The notes below the pieces were generated by a model. It made no database searches and was not told the origin of the DNA. It worked only from the letters and a program-made list of their open reading frames with translations. A DNA stretch of 22,023 nt from Firmicutes bacterium UBA5774 (lineage in GTDB: Bacteria > Bacillota > Clostridia > Peptostreptococcales > Anaerovoracaceae), in the NCBI GenBank assembly GCA_002418625.1, contig DIEM01000009.1:9218-31240 (forward strand). Direction: 5' to 3'. Shown piece after piece: positions 14,622 through 20,994 of the stretch; the first letter of the stretch is position 1; every line of letters begins with the position of its first letter. Both the position numbers and the translations under genes were made by a program.

Positions 14622-15254
14622 CTATTTTCCCCCATGGATAACAGCCCCTTTATCGACTTTTTTCAGATCGATCAGATACAACCCGTTTTCATTAAGCAGC
14701 GATTCGATCTCATTCCTGGCGCTCAGAAAAGCATCTCCCCCCAAAGAATAGGTGGCTATAATATCGCCTCCATGCCTCAATACCCTGGCAGCTTCTGCTA
14801 AATACACTGGTGCGTTTGATGTTGTTACCAAATCAAATGCTTCATCCTCATAATCTAACTTGGCAGCATTTCCAAAATCAAACTTGATTCGATCAGCATC
14901 CAACGGATCAACTTTACTATTCGCCATTTCGATCATCGTTCTACTCTGGTCCACACCAGTGACAAAAGCATCAGGAAAATGCTTCAAAGCCATCAATGCG
15001 GCAAAGCCCGTACCGGTGCACAAATCCAATATCTTCAGGGGCTTGTTCCCTATAAGGCTAAGGCCATATGAAAGAGCTGCCTGATAATCAATGTCGCTGT
15101 CTTTCACTCTGGCATCATAAGTCTTACTGATTTTCTCAGGGAAGATCAGCATCGCTCTTAGAAATATTTTCGATTCCATCAGCTTTGGATGCTTAATGAT
15201 CAATTTGATCAGCGGTGTCATAAAAGCCGTTTTCAGATTAAGAACATTACCCAT
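14622..15254 (-). CDS. Class I SAM-dependent methyltransferase
   Basis: Protein of 210 residues with a Rossmann methyltransferase core: motif I ILDLCTGTGFAAL (about 74-86), an acidic residue in VTGVDQSRTMIEMA for the ribose hydroxyls, motif II/post-II FDFGNAAKLDYEDEAFDLV, and ARVLRHGGDIIATYSLGG. Small-molecule methylation of the UbiE type is likely; the substrate is not predictable. The N-terminal 60 residues are a helical, basic extension that may bind membrane or substrate. AGGAGGAGG precedes the start. Upstream on the same strand lie a small membrane ORF and PadR remains; downstream lies the MoaD-like fragment. Confidence 0.85.
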   Translation of the reverse strand: MGNVLNLKTAFMTPLIKLIIKHPKLMESKIFLRAMLIFPEKISKTYDARVKDSDIDYQAALSYGLSLIGNKPLKILDLCTGTGFAALMALKHFPDAFVTGVDQSRTMIEMANSKVDPLDADRIKFDFGNAAKLDYEDEAFDLVTTSNAPVYLAEAARVLRHGGDIIATYSLGGDAFLSARNEIESLLNENGLYLIDLKKVDKGAVIHGGK

Positions 15255-15284
15255 GGCAGCCTCCTCCTATGTTAAATCAGCAAT

Positions 15285-15458
15285 TTACATTTTCTTTTTT
15301 ACAGGAACCTTTTGTTCTGTTTCTTGCTCCGCTCTCTCAAGCCAATCCTTATCAGGATGTCTGCGAAGGATCATTTCCATCAATAATCCAATCATGGCCA
15401 GGGCAAGCAGCGTTAAAACAAAAATGTACGATACAACGTACTCAAATTCAGATCTGCT
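15285..15458 (-). CDS. Small single-pass membrane ORF, possibly truncated
   Basis: Open frame of 57 codons reading SRSEFEYVVSYIFVLTLL, a continued hydrophobic run, then LRRHPDKDWLERAEQETEQ and a lysine-rich end. One transmembrane helix plus a charged tail. No start codon is found at the beginning of the frame; the first ATG would fall inside the membrane segment and give only 36 residues. Its 5' part overlaps the PadR-like remnant in another frame. I infer a 5'-deleted gene joined to the PadR remnant. It ends 30 bases before the methyltransferase start. Confidence 0.35.
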   Translation of the reverse strand, partial: SRSEFEYVVSYIFVLTLLALAMIGLLMEMILRRHPDKDWLERAEQETEQKVPVKKKM

Positions 15459-15565
15459 TCAGAAAAACCAAAGAGTGCCAGTTGTTCGATAAGTCCATAA
15501 CCGTAACCAATTTCATCAAGTATATAGCCTTTATGTACTTGGTGTATTCTTTCTGGATCAATTTG
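15413..15565 (-). pseudogene. Remnant of a PadR-family regulator
   Basis: A minus-strand frame without a start codon reads GYGYGLIEQLALFGFSEADL followed by NLSTLYRT, the PadR winged-helix core. The next-frame peptide IQKEYTKYIKAIYLMKL directly upstream looks like the missing PadR N-terminus, so a single-base frameshift near 15508 separates them. After TLYRT the homology stops and the frame ends within three codons, so the wing and C-terminus are lost. Intact PadR proteins are above 100 residues. Confidence 0.55.
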
Positions 15566-15606
15566 TCAACAAACAACTATATCAGGTGCTTGCGAAGCTG
15601 CCGCAC

Positions 15607-15632
15607 GGGGAAGGCTAAAAAGCCCTCTCCCC
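15607..15632 (-). terminator. Hairpin after the Acg-type gene
   Basis: GGGG (15607-15610) plus GGCT (15613-15616) pair with AGCC (15621-15624) and CCCC (15629-15632) around an AAAA loop. It lies just past the Acg gene stop, but there is no U-tract on the transcribed strand, so it may be a Rho-dependent or processed 3' end. Confidence 0.35.
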
Positions 15633-15646
15633 CTAGAAATTCAATG

Positions 15647-16768
15647 TTATTGAATGATGATATCTTCTACTAAATGTCTTGGATTGCTGTTCGCCGATTT
15701 GCCTGTTTTTTCCTGCATGCCGATTATCAAGACAACTTCGCCATCATCCCCATACTCTTGCCGGAACTTCATATTCAAGCTTCTCATTGCTTCAAAATCC
15801 TCCAGTGCCTGCATAGCAGGTCTAAGGTCATAACCGCTTACTTCAAATATCAACTTCTGGTAGATTTGGCCGCTATATAGATATTCCAAACTGCCGGGAT
15901 TGTCGCTCCTGATCAGAATGTACCTGGTCTGTTTGTCCAATCTATACTTGAATTGGGCTATCCCTCCATCTCCAAAAGCTTCCAGATTTTTTGAGGATGA
16001 TTGCATGATCGGCTGTATAAAAGGTTTTAGCAGCCCTGGCATCGTATTGAGCGATAGGCCGTACCGATAATCATTCTTTTGCCATTCTGTCCAACGAAAC
16101 ACATCTAACAGCTCTTTTGCCGCCGCCTCATCTTTTGACTCGATGATCGTCCCCTCCAGCAAGAAACCTTCCAGTTTTTCCACATCAGGGCCCGATTCAA
16201 CTATTGTGTAATTAAACCCGGGAAACTCTGCGATACATTCATCTAAAGTTTTTTTAAGATCGGTGTCTCCCTCCGGATATGCAACATCATAAGTGCTGCT
16301 GGAAATCGCGTCAACGATACCCATATTCGCTTCCTCTCGAACCTTTATTGTCGCTATCAATGGCATCTTTTCGTCAAAGTTGGGAATACTATAAATAATA
16401 TCTGCTTCATAACCGTATTTGAATGCGCCTAGCTTGTAACTTTCAATAAATGCACCTTGACTCATCAAAAGCTGTTTGTAGTCGCCATCTACCACATGCA
16501 ATGCTTTGTCCATGTCTGCGTAAAGCTCAATTGTATCCGAACTTATATATTTAACGAGCCAAGGCTGCGTATTATGGCTACTCGCTGCTCTAATTCCATA
16601 TGCAATCATCTTGGATTGTTCATTTTCCAACCCTCCGATATACTTATCCGACCAAACCGAATCGTATTTCCGGGCAAGAAATGTCCCGTCCAAGCTTATA
16701 AATACCAGGATGGCAATCAATAACAAACTCCCGATACTAATAATCATAATCTTATTCCATTTTTTCAT
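15647..16768 (-). CDS. Acg-type FMN-binding nitroreductase-fold protein, membrane-anchored
   Basis: Protein of 373 residues with an N-terminal hydrophobic anchor (about 7-26) and then a nitroreductase-like fold. The Acg signature AASSHNTQPW (residues 61-70) and the closing NPRHLVED match the Acg (Rv2032-type) family, which binds FMN and, in mycobacteria, appears to store or sequester flavin rather than catalyse ordinary nitroreduction. The anchor suggests an extracytoplasmic position, unusual for a soluble flavin fold. The start overlaps the end of the TetR gene by 17 bases, so the two form an operon and TetR probably controls this gene. Confidence 0.75.
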   Translation of the reverse strand: MKKWNKIMIISIGSLLLIAILVFISLDGTFLARKYDSVWSDKYIGGLENEQSKMIAYGIRAASSHNTQPWLVKYISSDTIELYADMDKALHVVDGDYKQLLMSQGAFIESYKLGAFKYGYEADIIYSIPNFDEKMPLIATIKVREEANMGIVDAISSSTYDVAYPEGDTDLKKTLDECIAEFPGFNYTIVESGPDVEKLEGFLLEGTIIESKDEAAAKELLDVFRWTEWQKNDYRYGLSLNTMPGLLKPFIQPIMQSSSKNLEAFGDGGIAQFKYRLDKQTRYILIRSDNPGSLEYLYSGQIYQKLIFEVSGYDLRPAMQALEDFEAMRSLNMKFRQEYGDDGEVVLIIGMQEKTGKSANSNPRHLVEDIIIQ

Positions 16769-17432
16769 TTTCTTTATCTCCAGTAATATTTTGAATAGTG
16801 ATCATCAACATGTTCAAGCCTTCCAATAATAGTTTTTCAGGATTTCTCTTGTGGTAATGCTCAATATAATTTTTCTTTTTGATTAACGTACTGAATAAAC
16901 CAATTGTACATGACCAAAGGATCACAGCGGTACTTGGAATATCTATATCCCCTCGAATCGTCCCTTCTTCGACGCCATCCGCCAATGCCGAGGCTAAATA
17001 ACCGAATATTTTTTCTCCAAGTGCATAACATTCTTCCCTTGAATGATCAGGTATCCCATTGTTAAAATCCTTTTCGCCGTTTTCATAGCACATTATAGCA
17101 TCAAAGTAATTGGGATATTGAATGTTAAATTCATAAAGCGTCCTGCCGATCAGCTCTATTCTGTCAACAGCATTTATGGTCTTCCGTTCTGCAAGGACTG
17201 TTTCTATCATTTCAATCAAAATTTTATAGCCCCTCACCATGATTTCAAAATACAGCTGTTCTTTACTGTTAAAATATACATATAATGTCCTTTTACTGAA
17301 TTCAGCTTCCTTGGCGATATTATCCATGGTGGCTGATTCATAGCCTTTCGAAAAAAACACTTCTTCAGCAGCATCAATAATATCATTTCTTCGAATTTGC
17401 TTTTCTTGATCCTTGCGTTCACTTGCTCCCAA
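16752..17432 (-). CDS. TetR/AcrR family transcriptional regulator
   Basis: One-component regulator of 226 residues. The N-terminal DNA-binding domain is plain: IIDAAEEVFFSKGYESATM, then NIAKEAEFSKRTLYVYFNSK, which is the helix-turn-helix (about 35-57). The C-terminal ligand domain carries no known signature. The longest frame opens with GTG at 17441, but AAGGAG overlaps it; the TTG at 17432, eight bases after AAGGAG, is the better start. A consensus promoter and two direct TTTACTTAA boxes lie upstream, so autoregulation is likely. The downstream partner is the Acg-type gene. Confidence 0.88.
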   Translation of the reverse strand: MGASERKDQEKQIRRNDIIDAAEEVFFSKGYESATMDNIAKEAEFSKRTLYVYFNSKEQLYFEIMVRGYKILIEMIETVLAERKTINAVDRIELIGRTLYEFNIQYPNYFDAIMCYENGEKDFNNGIPDHSREECYALGEKIFGYLASALADGVEEGTIRGDIDIPSTAVILWSCTIGLFSTLIKKKNYIEHYHKRNPEKLLLEGLNMLMITIQNITGDKENEKME

Positions 17433-17447
17433 CTGTATCACTCCTTA

Positions 17448-17487
17448 TTTACTTAAATGTATTTTAGTATACTTGCAGTTTACTTAA
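17448..17487. promoter_or_regulatory. Candidate TetR operator boxes
   Basis: TTTACTTAA occurs at 17448-17456 and again at 17479-17487, 31 bp apart (three helical turns), with the palindrome AGTATACT (17466-17473) between. They lie between the promoter and the TetR start codon. Confidence 0.45.
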
Positions 17488-17491
17488 TTGC

Positions 17492-17520
17492 ATTATATTG
17501 CATTGTGTATTTTTTGTCAA
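17492..17520 (-). promoter_or_regulatory. Consensus sigma-A promoter of the TetR-Acg operon
   Basis: On the minus strand: TTGACA (plus 17515-17520), exactly 17 bp, TATAAT (plus 17492-17497). Both hexamers are perfect, so a strong promoter held down by a repressor is expected. Confidence 0.8.
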
Positions 17521-17825
17521 TATTAATTTATGCCCTGGAATATGCCATAAAAAAGCGGCTGACCAGGATCTCATATTCCAATCCAAACCGGAATACGCAG
17601 GAAAAATCCCGTCGGACGAAGCGCCAGGATGAAATTGAGAGGCGTGTATATAGACATATACAACGAACAATTTACATCCGTGGCAACAAAGTCCCACGGG
17701 ATTTTTACAAGTATTTGGCGAATCTACTTAAAAATGATACAATGCACACCCTCTGTCTAATGTTCAACGATTTGAGGAATAGGGGGTGTGCATTTTTGTA
17801 GGGGTGTGCAAAAATGATTTTCGTT
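17521..17825. other. Intergenic region with hairpin and repeated GGGGTGTGCA
   Basis: No gene is supported; a 114-codon plus-strand frame begins inside the TetR promoter and lacks a ribosome site. AATGCACACCC (17741-17751) pairs perfectly with GGGTGTGCATT (17784-17794), followed by TTTTGTA. GGGGTGTGCA occurs at 17783-17792 and 17801-17810, 18 bp apart. Such nested end repeats are seen at some insertion-sequence termini, but no transposase remains. Confidence 0.45.
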
Positions 17826-18782
17826 TCATTCAGTCAAAAAATATCGTGTCATTATAATGCCTAATCCCATAATAATGGCTATATAGACATAAAGCATAAA
17901 CAATTCCGCTTTCCCAGCTCCGGAGCCACCCCGAATGCTCTCACTTTCATTCCTAAAATTCTCGGTAATTTCATTTCCGTTGGCATCGTACAAAGATGTA
18001 TCTATTAAGTGATATTCATATAATGTCTTAGCGGATTCGCTAACAACCCGATGATCAATCACATCCGCCGGGTATATTTCCAAGAACTGTGGATTCTTTA
18101 CATCGAACCTGACAGATTGTGTTACACGATCCTTCGAAAGGCTTCCCGGATTTTCATATGCAAAATAATCTAACCCATAATAGAGGATATCGCCGGTAAG
18201 GTTGTATCCATTCACAGCATAATAGAGCTTGTTCCTGATTTCGAGTTGAAATAACTGCACGACCGAAGAATAATCAGAAGCTTCAATCTGGGTGTTTATG
18301 ATCCGGTATTTTTGGTTCAATCCCTTCACGAATATTGCAATACCATAATTGTCTGCACTAGCTTGGTCTTTGAAGGAAACAATCAGTGTGTTGCCGACTG
18401 TATTCGTCTCTAGAACATAGGCGTTAAATGAGGGCTTAAAAGGAGCGATGAATTCCGTAACAGCTGTGGATAATTCACCCTTGTCAAGGCTGCAATGATA
18501 TTCCGAAGAATATAGCAGATAGGATAAAACTAGTGTCAGGACAATACATAATAGCGCAGCAAATATTTTAGTTCTTTTGACTTTTTTCAGGAATTTCAAC
18601 TCAATCATCGGTACTTTGACTGGGTTGATAATAACCGCGATCATCTTTTCATATTCCTTTTTACATACCTCACAGGTACGAAAATGATCTTCGATAGCGT
18701 GATTTGTATCTTCGCTGGTCAATTTCTCAATATAGTTAGGAAGCAAATCTTGTACTATACTGCATTTCATGTCTGATTTCAT
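17826..18782 (-). CDS. Zinc-finger (zf-HC2) anti-sigma-like membrane protein
   Basis: Protein of 318 residues. The cytoplasmic N-terminus has the anti-sigma zinc pattern: C7 ... H33-x3-C37-x2-C40 in HFRTCEVC. A transmembrane helix follows (about 73-91), then an extracytoplasmic domain of about 200 residues and a second helix near the C-terminus ending MTRYFLTE. zf-HC2 proteins hold ECF sigma factors at the membrane, but no sigma gene is in this window. ATG at 18782 is chosen because AGAGGA lies six bases before it; the frame could start 34 codons earlier but would overlap the upstream lipoprotein gene. The gap to that gene is 13 bases, so they are co-transcribed. Confidence 0.75.
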   Translation of the reverse strand: MKSDMKCSIVQDLLPNYIEKLTSEDTNHAIEDHFRTCEVCKKEYEKMIAVIINPVKVPMIELKFLKKVKRTKIFAALLCIVLTLVLSYLLYSSEYHCSLDKGELSTAVTEFIAPFKPSFNAYVLETNTVGNTLIVSFKDQASADNYGIAIFVKGLNQKYRIINTQIEASDYSSVVQLFQLEIRNKLYYAVNGYNLTGDILYYGLDYFAYENPGSLSKDRVTQSVRFDVKNPQFLEIYPADVIDHRVVSESAKTLYEYHLIDTSLYDANGNEITENFRNESESIRGGSGAGKAELFMLYVYIAIIMGLGIIMTRYFLTE

Positions 18783-18795
18783 TCCCATTCCTCTT

Positions 18796-19464
18796 TCACC
18801 ATTCTTTGCTCTCGTCGTCATAAGCTGCGACAGCCGCCTGCACAGGCAGCGCGAAGTCCGTAAAACGCCAAATCCCATCATCACCTCTGGCGCAGTTCAT
18901 TTCATAGCTGCCGTTGAGTGGTACATCCCAAACTGACATGGCCCAGTTCACGACTACCGTCGCGCTTTCTTCATCAATGGTCTTGATACCAAGCGTCCAA
19001 TCACAGTCGCTATACTGTATCTCTCCGACAACGCCCGCAGCGCAATAAAGGATCCCGTCGCGTTCCATAAACAGCGGCATATTTTCGGCCCCAACGATAC
19101 GGGTTGAAATGAGTTTTTGGCTTGTTGCATCATCAAATAATTCCGACAGATAGACTTCCAGTCCTTCCATCGTGGAAATACCTTCGTGTTCTACTATTCC
19201 ATACCAAATGATATCATTATCAAAATATTTCTCGCTCATATCAAGCTCAATTTCTCCAAAGCTGCTAAACCAAGCATACGCTTCTTCGGCTTTTTCCATA
19301 ACAGAGCATATTTTATGATACTCCTGGGCGAAATCCGGTGACGTAGAAGGCTCCTCAGTGATCACTTTGCCGGTATTTGCTCCGTTTTCACAACCACTAA
19401 ACAGAAGAATGGCTGTAATCAGCAGAATTAGTGTAAATACCGTCGGTTGTCTCTTGCTTTTCAT
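18796..19464 (-). CDS. Lipoprotein of uncertain family
   Basis: Exported lipoprotein of 222 residues: basic start MKSKRQP, hydrophobic stretch and lipobox LFSGC (C25), so it should be anchored to the outer face of the membrane. The mature part, with YLSELFDDATSQKLIS and MERDGILYCAAG, loosely resembles IseA-like/YoeB-like inhibitors of DL-endopeptidases, but I am not sure. GGAG precedes the ATG at 19464; the same frame opens 29 codons earlier at 19551, which would bury the signal peptide. It immediately precedes the anti-sigma-like gene. Confidence 0.65.
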   Translation of the reverse strand: MKSKRQPTVFTLILLITAILLFSGCENGANTGKVITEEPSTSPDFAQEYHKICSVMEKAEEAYAWFSSFGEIELDMSEKYFDNDIIWYGIVEHEGISTMEGLEVYLSELFDDATSQKLISTRIVGAENMPLFMERDGILYCAAGVVGEIQYSDCDWTLGIKTIDEESATVVVNWAMSVWDVPLNGSYEMNCARGDDGIWRFTDFALPVQAAVAAYDDESKEW

Positions 19465-19681
19465 TTTTCTCCATTCTTCCGTAAAGTCGGCGCTGTTGGA
19501 AGTGTTTTCTGGACTGCGATTCTCTTTACTAATCCTACCATGCTTGTTCATCTAAAGCAAATAAGGGATAGCGTCAGATTTCCAATGGTTTCCCGGGAAG
19601 CAAACAGGCCCCTTTTATGAATGATTTCCCTGTCGGCGTTGTGATGGATTGATGCTTCTTTCCGTTTTCGCTTTTCAGAAA
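19465..19681. other. Gap upstream of the lipoprotein gene
   Basis: Nothing firm is seen. A minus-strand open stretch without a start (EKRKRKEASIHHNADREIIH ...) matches nothing I know. No good promoter hexamers were found. Confidence 0.3.
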
Positions 19682-19786
19682 TCAGAAGCTGATATACATT
19701 ATAAAGCACATGCCAAGTAGAACCAGCCCGGCAACAGGAATTAGGATAATCGGGAGCAAAACCGTTTTCCCTTTTTCTTTTTCCAT
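19682..19786 (-). CDS. Small membrane protein (34 aa)
   Basis: An ORF of 34 residues: MEKEKGKTVLLPIILIPVAG and a hydrophobic continuation ending MYISF. One transmembrane helix with a charged cytoplasmic start. AAAGGA lies eight bases before the ATG. No homolog is recognised. It sits between the YegP-like gene and the lipoprotein/anti-sigma-like pair on the same strand. Confidence 0.5.
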   Translation of the reverse strand: MEKEKGKTVLLPIILIPVAGLVLLGMCFIMYISF

Positions 19787-19936
19787 TTCATTTTTCCTTT
19801 CTCGGTGATTCGATGGATTCGACCGGCAAGCTGGCAGATGTGCAGGCATAGATGACACCGTTAGCTGTAGCGATTACAGATATGCTTTATATTCCCTGCT
19901 TATTGATATCCGGAAGTTCCACCCTCTCAACAGAAA

Positions 19937-19968
19937 CACCGTATTACCTATTTCAAAATAATACGGTG
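19937..19968 (-). terminator. Hairpin after the YegP-like gene
   Basis: Perfect 10-bp stem CACCGTATTA (19937-19946) and TAATACGGTG (19959-19968) with a 12-base loop, 29 bases past the stop. It is followed on the minus strand only by TTTCTGTT, so termination is weakly supported. Confidence 0.45.
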
Positions 19969-19997
19969 GCTCAGTAAATTGTCCGGATAAAATCACA

Positions 19998-20375
19998 CTA
20001 TTTTTTCTCTTCAAGTATAATAGCTTCTACTGAATTTTTCTTTATGGACTCAATGCCGTTTTGGCATGCGGCTTTGGATTTATATCTTTCGCCACTGCCA
20101 ATGAGTTGTCCGTTCTTCGCCTTTAATCTAAAACGATAATCACCATTTCTGTATTCGTATATTTCAAATTTAGGATTCTTCTCTGTTGTAAATCCATCAA
20201 TAGTCTGATCCTCGACAGGAGCCTTAATAGCATTCGTCCTTATACTTTCAATACCTTTTTTACACGATGCAAGAGATGCGTAAGGTTGCGAACTTAAAAT
20301 CATTTCGCCATTTCCAGCCTTTAGATCAAATCTAAGCTTTCCATCTATTCTGCTGATTACAAATTTACCTGCCAT
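19998..20375 (-). CDS. YegP family protein, two DUF1508 repeats
   Basis: Small protein of 125 residues built of two DUF1508 (UPF0339) repeats: GKFVISRIDGKLRFDLKAGN ... GIESIRTNA, and PKFEIYEYRNGDYRFRLKAK ... GIESIKKNS. Each repeat carries the family GIESI end. The function is not established; members are widespread small cytosolic proteins. ATG at 20375 follows GAAGGAGGAATTATCG; an ATG six codons earlier is ignored for lack of a ribosome site. A hairpin follows the stop. Confidence 0.85.
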   Translation of the reverse strand: MAGKFVISRIDGKLRFDLKAGNGEMILSSQPYASLASCKKGIESIRTNAIKAPVEDQTIDGFTTEKNPKFEIYEYRNGDYRFRLKAKNGQLIGSGERYKSKAACQNGIESIKKNSVEAIILEEKK

Positions 20376-20432
20376 CGATAATTCCTCCTTCACCTTTCAT
20401 GAGCGAAATTCACCCTTCTGAATTTATTAAAA

Positions 20433-20741
20433 CTAATTTTTCTGTCCACCTAAGTGCATCCAATTCATGTTGTGTTTTTTTGCTTGCTCTTGCATGAGCT
20501 TAATAGTTGGACCGTCCGGAACGCGCTCAGCCAGTGCATACCATTTGGTTATTTGTTCTGCGCAAAAGTACGGGCCAACAAACAGTTCCTGAAAGCAAAG
20601 TATTTTTACATCTTTTTTTGCCGCCTCTCCAATCAGCTTCAGGTGCTTTTCAATGGCGGAATCCCTGTGCTTTTGAACCGGCTCGTTTCCGTCCACATCG
20701 TGGTGGGTCTGGGTCAAGCCACAGCGTATCAGTCTACTCAT
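20433..20741 (-). pseudogene. Truncated nitrilase-superfamily amidase (N-carbamoylputrescine amidase-like)
   Basis: The first 92 residues (MSRLIRCGLTQTHHDV ... LCFQELFVGPYFCAEQITKW ... IKLMQEQAKKHNM) match the N-terminus of carbon-nitrogen hydrolases of the AguB/beta-ureidopropionase type, including the catalytic Glu of FQELF. Family members are about 290-330 residues; here the frame turns into NWMHLGGQKN and stops at 102, so the Lys and Cys of the triad are absent. AGAGGAG precedes the ATG. The foreign tail coincides with a 29-bp sequence also found at 14488-14516. It is almost certainly not an active enzyme. Confidence 0.75.
20439..20467. repeat. 29-bp dispersed repeat, copy 2
   Basis: Matches 14488-14516 at 25 of 29 bases. 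It starts exactly where homology to nitrilase family proteins ends, marking the breakpoint of the truncated gene. Confidence 0.6.
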
Positions 20742-20994
20742 AATAAATTCTCCTCTCCACAATAAATGAAATAATTTTTGCAAAAGCAGAATCAAGTTGA
20801 ACCAAATCAAACTATATAGTGGTCAATCCTGTTTTAGAATAAACTAAACACAAGTACATTGAGTTTTTCAAGGAAAGTAATATAATGCCCTTTTTATTAC
20901 AAATAAAGCCAGCCCTCCGCCCTGTTTCTGACACGATCGTGACGGCCGGGGAATCGATATGGTAATCTAAACGGCTGACGCACCCGAAAAGATG
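20742..20994. other. Intergenic region between the ATPase and the amidase fragment
   Basis: No gene is supported. An isolated promoter-like plus-strand pair TTGAGT (20859-20864), 16 bp, TATAAT (20881-20886) drives nothing obvious. The palindrome CACGATCGTG lies at 20932-20941. No U-tract terminator is visible after the ATPase. Confidence 0.35.

Noticed and set aside
17457..17801. Plus-strand 114-codon ORF after the TetR promoter
   Set aside because: It begins in promoter DNA, lacks a ribosome site, and its second half is only Arg-rich debris with no recognisable family.
20859..20886. Promoter-like TTGAGT/TATAAT on the plus strand
   Set aside because: It leads into only a 26-codon frame and then the 3' end of the convergent ATPase gene; probably chance in A+T-rich DNA.
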